From positions 1 to 28,548 of the forward strand of contig DHVW01000002.1 in NCBI GenBank assembly GCA_002412865.1: 28,548 nt of DNA. The letters run 5' to 3'. Origin of the DNA: Sulfurovum sp. UBA5198. GTDB lineage: Bacteria; Campylobacterota; Campylobacteria; Campylobacterales; Sulfurovaceae. Below, piece after piece: positions 1 to 7,929 of this stretch. The position numbers and the translations under genes were made by a program. Numbering within the stretch: position 1 is the stretch's first letter; the number at the start of each line of letters is the position of its first letter. The notes under the pieces were generated by a model, which had not been told where the DNA came from, did not search any database, and saw only the letters and a program-made list of their open reading frames with translations.

Positions 1-540
1 TGTCTCATAAAGTGTAGCCAGATCACCCGTAGGAATATTTGGAGATAATTCTATTCCTAATAATTTACATTGATTCTGAGTATATATGATTAAATCTTTC
101 CTGATTATATTAGTTGTCATATCAGAAATTTTATCTTTTCCAACACCTTCAACAAATATTCTTGTGTCTTCTAAATGTTCTAAAACGCCTGATGTTATTG
201 CTTGACTTTGTATGATACTCTAAAAAATATCATTAGCGTCTTGCGTTCCAATCCCTCTACCAGATGGTATACCTAATGACATGCCTAAACATGTTTCATT
301 GGGCTCGTGTAAATGTGAGAATAATTCACGAGCTAAATCATCTTGATTGGCTCTCATTAAAGTTAAAAAGTGAGAAAAAAAACTTCGTATAGTCCTTGTA
401 GTGTTTAATGACCAACTATCATTTCTTATAGATAAATAATATGGGTCTAAAAATAATGGAAGGTCTTGATTGGTATTGATATCAACGAAATCTAATTCAT
501 ATTGAGATTTATTTAATCCAAAATGTTCACTTACTCTCAT
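1..540 (-). pseudogene. Restriction-operon-linked hypothetical gene, broken by an in-frame TAG and cut by the window edge
   Basis: The last visible gene of the hsd operon. Its ATG at 540 shares an ATGA with the stop of the DUF4145 gene, so it was built to be translated with it. The first 106 codons read as a sensible soluble protein with an acidic N-terminal part (VDINTNQDLPLFLDPYYL). A TAG at 222-220 then ends the frame. The same frame reopens directly after it and runs without a stop for 73 more codons to the window edge, with protein-like text such as EGVGKDKISDMTTNIIR. A single nonsense change (for example GAG to TAG) explains this better than a natural stop. I do not recognise a biochemical function. 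From memory, similar proteins occur beside restriction and other defence genes, but I cannot name the family. It could be a true pseudogene, a phase-off allele, a readthrough case or a sequencing error. Confidence 0.72.
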
Positions 541-1298
541 TTAGCCCCCTTCTTGTCATTGATTTGTTTAGCCAATATAGCAATACGCTCATGTTTATTG
601 TCATAAAGCTCATCTAATACAAATGACATCATCTCATACCCGTCCAAGACATTATCCATTGTCATTTCCTCTTCACAATGGCTTCCTGAATTTCCAAGCC
701 ATTTAATAGCCAAACAAATATCTTTTAATTTCGGATATTTATGCGTCAAAAGTTCAACCCTATCATGAAGGCTAAGTCTCTTGCTTTTGATGTTTTCATT
801 ACTGACTTGTGGAATACCCAAGTTGTTTAGCAAACACTCCAATGCTATTCGAATTTGATTGACTGCCGCCGATTTATTAGAAAACGAGAGCGAGAATGAT
901 GCTTCAATCGCTTTTTTGACATTATCAGGTGTATCGTTAGGTATTTGAAAAAACTTTAACGGTGGGTGGAAGAATAATGGTCTAAAATATGAAACATATT
1001 CTCGTTCATACCCAGAAGGAGTATGAATATATTCTTCTTCCAGTGATCCGAATCCAGAACTTGCAACAGCTTCTTTACAACTTGGATTTGAACATGTAAA
1101 TAATGCGGTGTAGGTGTATCTTGCCATATCAGGATCAAACCAATCTTCATTCCATGACTGTTTTGTAATAGCAGTATCTTCAAAAATAAAATGTTCAGAT
1201 GTAGTATTTAATACAGCAATCTGACATGTAGGACATACCCAATTTGGAATACTGTCTTGTGTAAAATATTTTTTATATAAATCTCTATTTATCATCAT
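537..1298 (-). CDS. DUF4145 domain protein with N-terminal zinc-ribbon cysteines, in the hsd operon
   Basis: A 253-residue soluble protein. Two cysteine pairs, C22/C25 (CPTC) and C69/C74 (CSNPSC), are spaced like a small zinc-binding fold. The C-terminal half (about 120-235) is helical and matches the DUF4145 pattern, including the stretch around AIKWLGNSGSHCEE and DNVLDGYEMM. DUF4145 proteins are often found next to type I restriction genes; their biochemical role is not established. The gene is tightly coupled on both sides: its ATG at 1298 overlaps the hsdS stop as ATGA, and its own stop overlaps the start of the next gene in the same way. A second ATG follows at once (1295), so the exact start is uncertain by one codon. 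I infer an accessory role in the restriction system; this is not shown by the sequence. Confidence 0.8.
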   Translation of the reverse strand: MMINRDLYKKYFTQDSIPNWVCPTCQIAVLNTTSEHFIFEDTAITKQSWNEDWFDPDMARYTYTALFTCSNPSCKEAVASSGFGSLEEEYIHTPSGYEREYVSYFRPLFFHPPLKFFQIPNDTPDNVKKAIEASFSLSFSNKSAAVNQIRIALECLLNNLGIPQVSNENIKSKRLSLHDRVELLTHKYPKLKDICLAIKWLGNSGSHCEEEMTMDNVLDGYEMMSFVLDELYDNKHERIAILAKQINDKKGAK

Positions 1299-2530
1299 TT
1301 TTCAAACGCCTCTTTAAGAACTACCTGCATCAACATTTCAGTATTAGTTTTGGATTCATTGATTTGTTGTTCAAGTTCATCACACATGGCAAAATGATTT
1401 TCTATTTTTTCAACAATTATTTTTTGTTCTTCCATTGGAGGAAAAAATGTCCTTAAAGGATAAACCCTTTGCCCTGAAATAACTGGCTGAGAACCTTTAA
1501 ACGATAACTTTCCAAGATCTAAATATTTTAAATACCAAATCAAATAATTACGGTTAAAAGCAGATTTACAATAATAGGTTCGAAAACAGTTATCAGTAAT
1601 CCAAGCTTTTTCTGGTGTTAAATGAATTGCACCACAATTTGCACCTACTCTTCCTATTGTGATTGTTTCTTCAAATGTATTACATTGATTGTGATATCCA
1701 TTAATTCCATTCCCACCAAAAACTGGATATTCACCATTAATCATTTGTGCCGCAGTCAATCCATCTCCAGATGATATACTTATCATATCTCCCAATATAC
1801 AAGTAGCCCAAGAACTCGGAATCTGAAAAAAATCATCTTGTATATTTGGAGAATAACTATTTTTCTCTCTTCTTATAACTTTCTCTTTGATAAGCCGATC
1901 TTTTTCCGCTCTGATTTTATCGAGCAATTTTAATGCTGGTTCTACATCGGGATTTTCTTGTCGCCATTGAGCTGTCAATTTTCCTTCGATAGCTTCTTGA
2001 AGGATAGATTGACGGAGTTTTTTAAGTAGTTCTTGCTGAGTTGAAATTTCATCCGAAAGTTCAGATTGCTCATTATCCATTCGGTTAAACAATGAGACTA
2101 CTTTTAACTGCTCTGCAATCGATGGAACAGGAATTTTGACTTGCTTGATTTTAGACACCGACAATGAAACATTTGCCGCCCCTGTCATCAATGGAACTAA
2201 AATAATATCTTTCAGCCTTGATAAATATAAGTGTAAAAATTGAGCATTTAATACATTTGCATCTTTTGGAATCACTGCAACCAAAATGGTTCCAAGTGCA
2301 AATTTGCCTTCCTGATAATGCACATGATTTAAACTCGCATGACCATGACCAGTAGATGAAACGAGAGGAATACATACTGCGGCAGTATCGAATTGGAATG
2401 TATCACAGCTTCGTCTTTCAGCCCCAGTTGCTACCAAAGGGTATTCCCCAGCCACAGCACTAGCCAACCCTGTTGTTCCTTTTTCAAAATTACATAACTC
2501 GTCAAGCGTTAAATGCTCCCAATTAGACAT
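1295..2530 (-). CDS. hsdS: Type I restriction-modification specificity subunit HsdS
   Basis: Recognises the bipartite DNA target for the HsdM2S methyltransferase and the HsdR2M2S nuclease. The 411-residue protein has the classic repeat plan: a first target-recognition domain (about 1-140), a conserved central helical spacer (EQLKVVSLFNRMDNE, then LLKKLRQSILQEAIEGKL), a second recognition domain (about 235-365), and a C-terminal spacer repeat beginning EEQKIIVEKIENHF. I chose the ATG at 2530 (MSNWEHLTL), which overlaps the end of hsdM by 8 bp (ATGTCTAA), over an in-frame ATG 39 bases upstream that lies deeper inside hsdM. Both recognition domains are complete and differ from each other, so a bipartite asymmetric target is expected. 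The motif itself cannot be read from the sequence. It is followed by two extra genes with ATGA overlaps. Confidence 0.93.
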   Translation of the reverse strand: MSNWEHLTLDELCNFEKGTTGLASAVAGEYPLVATGAERRSCDTFQFDTAAVCIPLVSSTGHGHASLNHVHYQEGKFALGTILVAVIPKDANVLNAQFLHLYLSRLKDIILVPLMTGAANVSLSVSKIKQVKIPVPSIAEQLKVVSLFNRMDNEQSELSDEISTQQELLKKLRQSILQEAIEGKLTAQWRQENPDVEPALKLLDKIRAEKDRLIKEKVIRREKNSYSPNIQDDFFQIPSSWATCILGDMISISSGDGLTAAQMINGEYPVFGGNGINGYHNQCNTFEETITIGRVGANCGAIHLTPEKAWITDNCFRTYYCKSAFNRNYLIWYLKYLDLGKLSFKGSQPVISGQRVYPLRTFFPPMEEQKIIVEKIENHFAMCDELEQQINESKTNTEMLMQVVLKEAFEK

Positions 2531-3959
2531 TTGACAACTCAGTTTGAAGTTTTTTGAGCAATTCATCACTTTTGGCGAATGATTTATGAAGCAGTTCTAA
2601 AAGTTCAGATCCACTATAAATATGTTCCTCTTCTTTTTTATGAGGATTTTTGATGTCAAGGTTATATCCGCTATTTTTTATCGTCTCTATATCGATCTTC
2701 CATGCTTGTTCATGCTCTATACGGTTATCCCACCACACTTTGATCGGGTTGAACTCCGTAATCTCTATCGGTTTTGTTTTGGAATACGATTTCTGTCCTT
2801 CGGGAAGCTGATGTTCATAATACCAAACTTCTTTTGTCGGTTCCCCTTTGGTAAAAAAGAGAAGGTTTGTAGCGACACTTGCATACGGTTGAAATACCGA
2901 ATTTGGAAGTCTAACTATCGTGTGAAGATTACAATCTTCGAGAAGTTTTTGTCGAATACGAGCTTTTACCCCATCCCCTGTCAAAGAACCATCAGGAAGA
3001 ACGATCCCTGCTCTTCCTCCATCTTTGAGATACTGAATAATTAGTATTAAAAATAAATCTGCCGACTCTTTCGTGCGATAAGTCATCGGAAAATTGGTCT
3101 CCATACCATCTGACACATTACCACCAAAAGGAGGATTAGCAAGAATAACATCTACTCTGTCTTTTTGGGTAATAGAACTTAATTCTTTTGAAAGAGCATC
3201 ATCGTATTCGATATTCGGCACTTCAATATCGTGTAAAACGAGGTTTGTAAGAGCCAACATATGAGGAAGTGGTTTAAGTTCAACCCCTTTGATCGAATGC
3301 TGGAGAGTAAGTCGATCATCGATATTTTTCACTTCTTTTTGTCGAATATGTTCTATCGCCGAAGTGAGAAATCCACCCGTTCCACAAGCAGGGTCAAAAA
3401 TAATTTCTCCGAGTTTCGGATTAACCATATCGGTGATAAAATTAGTTATGGCTCGTGGGGTATAGAACTCTCCACTATCCCCTGCACTTTGCAGTTCTTT
3501 TAATATCGTTTCGTAAATATCACCGAACAGATGGCGGTCTTCAGAGCTGTTAAAATTGACTTCATTGAGCTTGTTAATAACCTGTCGGATAATCGTCCCC
3601 GACTTCATATAGTTATTATTTCCCTCGAACACTTCACGGACTAAAATCGCCCGTTTATTTGTTGTTCCTAATGCCAATTTTTGTAAAGTAGGAAATAAAT
3701 TTGTATTGATAAAATCAAATAACTCTTCACCCGTCAATCCCTCATCATCTGAAGCCCAGTTTCTCCATTGCAATTCGGTAGGAATCGGAGAGACATATGC
3801 ATCGTCTAGAAGTTCCATTTCGATGTCTTTATCATCAAAAATTTTAAGGAAGATCATCCATCCGAGTTGTTCGATTCGTTGAGCATCACCATTGACACCC
3901 TTATCCCCACGCATTAATGATCTAATTGATTTGATAATCCCACTGATGTTATGACCCAT
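2523..3959 (-). CDS. hsdM: Type I restriction-modification DNA methyltransferase subunit HsdM
   Basis: Adenine-N6 DNA methyltransferase subunit, acting with HsdS. At 478 residues it is normal for the family. An HsdM-type helical N-terminal domain (about 8-140) is followed by the methylase core. Motif I, the S-adenosylmethionine site, is DPACGTGGF at 189-197. Motif IV, the catalytic motif of N6-adenine enzymes, is NPPF at 275-278. The conserved GEFYTPRAI segment lies at 163-171. All key residues are present, so the enzyme should be active. The start at 3959 lies two bases after the hsdR stop, so translation is probably coupled to hsdR. The stop lies inside the start of hsdS. Confidence 0.96.
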   Translation of the reverse strand: MGHNISGIIKSIRSLMRGDKGVNGDAQRIEQLGWMIFLKIFDDKDIEMELLDDAYVSPIPTELQWRNWASDDEGLTGEELFDFINTNLFPTLQKLALGTTNKRAILVREVFEGNNNYMKSGTIIRQVINKLNEVNFNSSEDRHLFGDIYETILKELQSAGDSGEFYTPRAITNFITDMVNPKLGEIIFDPACGTGGFLTSAIEHIRQKEVKNIDDRLTLQHSIKGVELKPLPHMLALTNLVLHDIEVPNIEYDDALSKELSSITQKDRVDVILANPPFGGNVSDGMETNFPMTYRTKESADLFLILIIQYLKDGGRAGIVLPDGSLTGDGVKARIRQKLLEDCNLHTIVRLPNSVFQPYASVATNLLFFTKGEPTKEVWYYEHQLPEGQKSYSKTKPIEITEFNPIKVWWDNRIEHEQAWKIDIETIKNSGYNLDIKNPHKKEEEHIYSGSELLELLHKSFAKSDELLKKLQTELSNV

Positions 3960-3961
3960 AC

Positions 3962-6346
3962 TTATGCAACCTTATATAATTCGTTTTCTAGTTCTGTTAT
4001 GACTTGTAAATATTTTTGTTTTCCACCAAATAGAGAAACGATTTCCACAGGAGAGCCGATTTGATCAAACGGCTGAAGCGTAAGAACTTTCATACTCTCG
4101 ATGTTTTCGATACCTTCATCGGCATATTTATCCAAAAGAGCTTCCAAAACGGCTTTTGCTTGATCGCCGTATTTGGTGAAATAGTTTCTTTTTCTAACAT
4201 TTTCTGCTCTCTCTTTTCGACTGAGAGGCGGTTTATCAAATGCGGCATGACATATTAAATCAAAAATATCCATATCCCGACCAATCTCTTCACGAAAGTT
4301 GTCGAAAATGATCCCCTTGTCTTCCAATTCGTCAATAAGAGCCTGTTTTCGCTCACTCGAAGTCCATCGGTTTAGAAAATCATCCAAAGAAGCGAACTCT
4401 TGTTGCACCTGTTGTTTTGTGTAATCTTTGAGGCTTCCTGTAATCAGTTTTCCGTTGGCATCCATATATTGGATACGCTCGTTAAGAATTGCTACATTGA
4501 CCCCATTAACAAAGATTTTTTCACGAGGTTCAGGTGGTTCTTCGATTTCTCCACCTCCTCGAATTGTCGGTATTTCAAAAATTATCTCTTCACCCGTCTC
4601 TTCATCGGTGACTGGCTCATCATTGTTCTCTTCGTCTTCGGGTGCTTCAATCTCATCGTCTTCTGAAATTTCTTTGATTCTGACTGGATCACCGTCAAAA
4701 TTAGAATCGGCAAACAAATCCGTCACATTTCTAAAATCCATAATTGTGAAAAAAGTTTTCCCATATTCCTCGTTGATACGAGTCCCACGACCAATTATTT
4801 GTTTGAACTCCGTCATTGAAGCGATATTACTATCCAAAACGATTAACTTACAAGTTTGAGCATCTACACCCGTCGTCATGAGTTTGGAGGTTGTAGCTAT
4901 AACTGGATAACTCTCTTGAGGGTTAATAAAGTTGTCTAACTCCATTTTACCCTCTTGATTATCCCCAGTAATTTGCATAATGTATTTTGGATTTTGTGCC
5001 ATCAAATCCGCATTTTCATTAGCAAGTGCGGCTCTCATACGTTCCGCATGATTAATGTCGATACAAAAAACAATTGTCTTATCAAAACGATTGGTCTTTT
5101 TCAAAAACTCGGTAATCTTTTTAGCAACGGCTTCGGTTCGCTCATCGATGACAAGATTCTTTTCAAAATCTTTTTTATTATAGAGCCTGTCCTCAATCTC
5201 ATGCCCGTCTTTATCCGTTTTCCCTTTTTCAGGTCTCCACCCTTCCAAATCAACATTCAAACCAACACGAATAACTTTATAAGGGGCAAGAAAACCATCC
5301 TCTATCCCTTGCTTCAATGAATAGGTATAAATCGGATCACCAAAATATTCAGTGCTTGAAATTTCATTTGTCTCTTTGGGTGTAGCGGTTAAACCGATAT
5401 GCGTTGCACTTTTGAAATATTCTAATATTTCTCTCCATGCACTGTCTTCAGAGGCACTTCCACGATGGCACTCATCAATCACAATAAGGTCAAAGAAATC
5501 AGGACTAAATTCACGATACGCATCTTTTTCTTCATCATAGTTTGTCAATCCCTGATAGAGAGCCAAATAGATGTTAAACGATTTATCTATCTTCTTTTGC
5601 TTCACCACTGTCATAACATCTTTAAAGTGTCGAAAATCACCTCGTTTGGTTTGATCGATCAGGGCATTTCTATCGGCAAGAAAGAGAATTCGTTTTTTAG
5701 TCCCACTCTTCCAAAGTCGATAAATAATCTGAAAAGCGGTGTAGGTTTTCCCCGTTCCCGTTGCCATTGTCAAAAGAAGTCTATTTTGACCTTTGGCAAT
5801 TGCTTCCACGGTTCGATTGATTGCTATTTGCTGATAATATCTTGGACTTCGGTTCCCCCCGTCAAAATAGTAATCTTGGGAAATGATTTTTTCTTCTTCG
5901 GGAGAAGTGATACCCTTATATTTTTGATATCGTTTCCAAAGCTCTTCGGGGGATGGAAAATTATCCAAAGAAATTTCACGCTCTATCTGCCCATTTGACA
6001 AGGTTTTATCGTGTTCGTAGAATCCATCCCCATTACTGCTAAATATGGTGGGAATGTCTAAAATGGTAGAGTATTCAATCCCTTGTTGGATTCCAGATCT
6101 TACGGTGTGTTTGTTATCTTTGGCTTCAATGATAGCGATAGGGATATTGGGTTTGTAATAGAGAATATAATCCGCCCGTTTTCTAACTCCACGAGCCGTT
6201 TTATTTCCTTTGAGATAAATTCTACCATCGGTAAAACCTACTTCTTCTCGAATTTGGGTTTCAATGTTCCATCCCGCTTTCTTCAAAGCAGGTGTAATGA
6301 ACTGGGTGCAGATGTCCCTCTCAGACAAATCTTTTTTAGAAGCCAT
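3962..6346 (-). CDS. hsdR: Type I restriction-modification nuclease/translocase subunit HsdR (EcoEI-like)
   Basis: ATP-driven DNA translocase and endonuclease of the restriction complex. The 794-residue protein has an N-terminal PD-(D/E)xK nuclease (D59, then E74-A-K76), a superfamily 2 helicase core with Walker A ATGTGKT at 195-201, the DECH box at 291-294, a TATPKE motif III, and GRGTR as motif VI. A C-terminal domain of the EcoEI type follows an acidic linker rich in Glu and Asp. No motif is damaged. I chose the ATG at 6346 because a strong AAGGTGGG ribosome site sits just before it. The GTG at 6361 has no such site. hsdR is the first gene of the operon; hsdM begins two bases after its stop. 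Confidence 0.96.
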   Translation of the reverse strand: MASKKDLSERDICTQFITPALKKAGWNIETQIREEVGFTDGRIYLKGNKTARGVRKRADYILYYKPNIPIAIIEAKDNKHTVRSGIQQGIEYSTILDIPTIFSSNGDGFYEHDKTLSNGQIEREISLDNFPSPEELWKRYQKYKGITSPEEEKIISQDYYFDGGNRSPRYYQQIAINRTVEAIAKGQNRLLLTMATGTGKTYTAFQIIYRLWKSGTKKRILFLADRNALIDQTKRGDFRHFKDVMTVVKQKKIDKSFNIYLALYQGLTNYDEEKDAYREFSPDFFDLIVIDECHRGSASEDSAWREILEYFKSATHIGLTATPKETNEISSTEYFGDPIYTYSLKQGIEDGFLAPYKVIRVGLNVDLEGWRPEKGKTDKDGHEIEDRLYNKKDFEKNLVIDERTEAVAKKITEFLKKTNRFDKTIVFCIDINHAERMRAALANENADLMAQNPKYIMQITGDNQEGKMELDNFINPQESYPVIATTSKLMTTGVDAQTCKLIVLDSNIASMTEFKQIIGRGTRINEEYGKTFFTIMDFRNVTDLFADSNFDGDPVRIKEISEDDEIEAPEDEENNDEPVTDEETGEEIIFEIPTIRGGGEIEEPPEPREKIFVNGVNVAILNERIQYMDANGKLITGSLKDYTKQQVQQEFASLDDFLNRWTSSERKQALIDELEDKGIIFDNFREEIGRDMDIFDLICHAAFDKPPLSRKERAENVRKRNYFTKYGDQAKAVLEALLDKYADEGIENIESMKVLTLQPFDQIGSPVEIVSLFGGKQKYLQVITELENELYKVA

Positions 6347-6378
6347 ACCCCACCTTTTCACCCAATCTTTTATTCTTC

Positions 6379-6406
6379 ATTATAGCCAAATCTTTTAAAA
6401 TATCAA
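6379..6406 (-). promoter_or_regulatory. Predicted sigma-70-type promoter of the hsd operon
   Basis: On the minus strand TTGATA (6406-6401) is followed after 16 bases by TATAAT (6384-6379), 32 bases before the hsdR ATG. This is the best promoter match in the left part of the window and the only good one upstream of hsdR. Confidence 0.6.
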
Positions 6407-6417
6407 AATGATATTTT
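6397..6417. promoter_or_regulatory. 21-bp palindrome over the hsd promoter -35, candidate operator
   Basis: AAAATATCA, a three-base spacer AAA, and TGATATTTT form perfect 9-bp arms. The palindrome covers the predicted -35 of the hsd operon, a placement that would let a dimeric repressor block transcription. No regulator gene of the controller-protein type is seen next to the operon. AT-rich DNA makes chance palindromes commoner, so this is a candidate only. Confidence 0.4.
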
Positions 6418-6786
6418 GTTATTAACGGCACAATAATTCATTAATCACTAAATTTTTAATAGGGTCAGCACGGGGAGTATATAGACGAAATGTGAGTTTT
6501 ATAACGAGCTAGGTACGATAAATAAATAAATGAAAACTTGGACAACCCCTATTTAGTAGGCAAAAATATACATTTCAGCATTAAGACAGAAAATGAAAGA
6601 TAAAATAATTCTAGTGGAATTTTATAAATTATGGAATGGATTCTAAATACTAGACGCTTTTACTTCATCATTTATAGTCCTAGCTCTTACATCTAAATGA
6701 GTCAAACAACACCCTTTATAATACATTTTAATCTTCAAAAAATTATGGTACTGTTTTTTGTAGTTAGAGCCTTTAGAAAAAGCTAA
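6418..6786. other. Gene-free stretch between the hsd operon and the GIY-YIG gene, with a possible gene remnant
   Basis: No confident gene. On the minus strand the frame that follows the GIY-YIG stop stays open from 6786 to 6643 (47 codons) and reads protein-like text (KGCCLTHLDVRARTINDE), with an ATG at 6726-6724 that would give 27 residues. It has no clear ribosome site and I do not recognise it. It could be the tail of a lost gene or chance. The rest (6418-6640) is AT-rich with no gene, RNA or strong hairpin that I can support. Confidence 0.35.
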
Positions 6787-7038
6787 TTACTGGGATATTA
6801 ATCTTTCTTTTTCTTCTTTCGATAGTTTTTTAATTGCATACTCTCTAACAGAAGCACTACTTCTATCTTCATAATTCTCACTGTATATTAGTGCTACTGG
6901 ACGACGATTTCGTGTATATTTCGCACTTTTTGAAGTTTCATTGTGTTCTAAAAGTCGCCTATCCATATCAGTAGTTATGCCAGTATAGAGCGTATCATCA
7001 CTACATCTCAGAATATATACAGTGTATGAAGATTTTAT
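6787..7038 (-). CDS. GIY-YIG domain protein, UPF0213 family, with an ATA in place of a start codon
   Basis: An 83-codon frame encodes a complete small GIY-YIG protein of the UPF0213 (YhbQ-like) type. The two name-giving motifs read YTVYILRC (codons 5-12) and LYTGIT (17-22). They are followed by the usual DRRLLEHN helix and a downstream glutamate (E58 or E60). These proteins share the GIY-YIG nuclease fold; E. coli YhbQ has been linked to DNA, but the role is not firmly settled. No ATG, GTG or TTG lies in frame between the upstream TGA and the GIY motif. The natural place for the start is ATA at 7038-7036, overlapping the rhodanese stop as ATAA, with GAGGT seven bases upstream. An ancestral ATGA overlap mutated to ATAA would keep the rhodanese stop and destroy this start. 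It may be translated weakly from AUA or be silent. It is too short to be found by ATG-based gene calling. Confidence 0.7.
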   Translation of the reverse strand: MKSSYTVYILRCSDDTLYTGITTDMDRRLLEHNETSKSAKYTRNRRPVALIYSENYEDRSSASVREYAIKKLSKEEKERLISQ

Positions 7039-7439
7039 TTTGTTACCTCGTATCCACTGTTTTTCCAGCCAATGATGCCATCATCTACATTTAGTGGCAC
7101 AAATCCATTATCTTGAAGTATTCGTGACGCAGTTATACTTCTGTTTCCACTTCTGCAATATACAATCACTTTTTTACTTTTATCTATTTTATTTAGATTT
7201 TGCTCTAAAGCATCAAGAGGAACAAGAGTAGCATTTTCTATGTGCTCACTAGCAAATTCAGATGGTGTCCGTACATCAAGAAGCGTGACATTACTATCAC
7301 TTGCTATCATATCATGAGCTTGTGCGGGAGTTATACTATTTACACTACTTCCAAACCAACCTTTTGCATAGACGAAATATCCTATCAATGTTGCCATGAT
7401 GATATAGTATAATATATTCCAAATTTTTTTGAGCGTCAT
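7035..7439 (-). CDS. Membrane-anchored single-domain rhodanese (sulfurtransferase)
   Basis: A 134-residue protein with one N-terminal membrane segment (about 7-25) and a single rhodanese domain (about 35-130) that should face the periplasm. The active-site loop is CRSGNRS, with the persulfide-forming cysteine at 95, and the entry motif LLDVRTPSEF is intact. Such proteins carry sulfane sulfur and are common in sulfur-metabolising Campylobacterota; the partner here is unknown. The start at 7439 has AAGGAA five bases upstream. It lies eight bases after the small membrane protein gene, and its stop overlaps the altered start of the GIY-YIG gene, so the three form one operon. Confidence 0.88.
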   Translation of the reverse strand: MTLKKIWNILYYIIMATLIGYFVYAKGWFGSSVNSITPAQAHDMIASDSNVTLLDVRTPSEFASEHIENATLVPLDALEQNLNKIDKSKKVIVYCRSGNRSITASRILQDNGFVPLNVDDGIIGWKNSGYEVTK

Positions 7440-7447
7440 AATTTTCC

Positions 7448-7654
7448 TTATTTTTTATTTATATCAATCATATTATTTTGATTACAGTCTCTATTTTTTC
7501 CAAACATACAATATCGATATTTATACATTCTTACTGTGAAGAATACAATAATCATGCCACCAATTATAAAACTAATAAGCGATTGTGTCATAAGACCATC
7601 TAGTAAAAATAGATATCCTGCAACAAGAAATACTAAACCGATTATAAGACACAT
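7448..7654 (-). CDS. Small two-helix membrane protein
   Basis: A 68-residue protein with two hydrophobic segments (about 2-18 and 25-43) and a short basic tail with two cysteines (C49, C57). AAGGAT seven bases before the ATG supports the start. I recognise no family. It begins the operon with the rhodanese, eight bases apart, so a role in the same membrane sulfur process is possible but not shown. Confidence 0.65.
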   Translation of the reverse strand: MCLIIGLVFLVAGYLFLLDGLMTQSLISFIIGGMIIVFFTVRMYKYRYCMFGKNRDCNQNNMIDINKK

Positions 7655-7752
7655 AATAAATCCTTTGGTAAGAATATAGCTATAATATAATAAAAAGATA
7701 CTTATAAAATTTGAACATTAATAAAGTTTGATTGTGAGATTTTATTTTTGAT

Positions 7753-7772
7753 TGTGGCTCCGGATGCAGGAT
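7753..7772 (-). repeat. Exact copy of the tRNA-Asn 3' end, candidate attachment site (att) of a lost element
   Basis: These 20 bases are identical, in the same orientation, to 10421-10440: the 3' strand of the T-stem, the acceptor stem, the discriminator base, CCA and two bases beyond. The match stops at both sides. A 3'-end tRNA fragment facing an intact copy of the same tRNA is the usual scar of tyrosine-integrase elements. The DNA between the two is about 2.65 kb. The flanks 7655-7752 and 7773-7929 hold no gene I can support. Confidence 0.8.
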
Positions 7773-7929
7773 ACAAAAAATTTTAACCTTCAAAAATCAA
7801 CTAAGTTCCGTAATATAGGGCTTTTCTCGAACTATTGAGTTTTCTTGTATAAAATATACTGTGTAAAGTGGTGTACTCAGATGTTTAGCTGTGCAAATAG
7901 TGCCGGAAAATAGCCGTCAAATTATTATA

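Noticed and set aside
6347..6361. An upstream GTG start for hsdR at 6361
   Set aside because: It has no ribosome site, while the ATG at 6346 has AAGGTGGG at the right distance.
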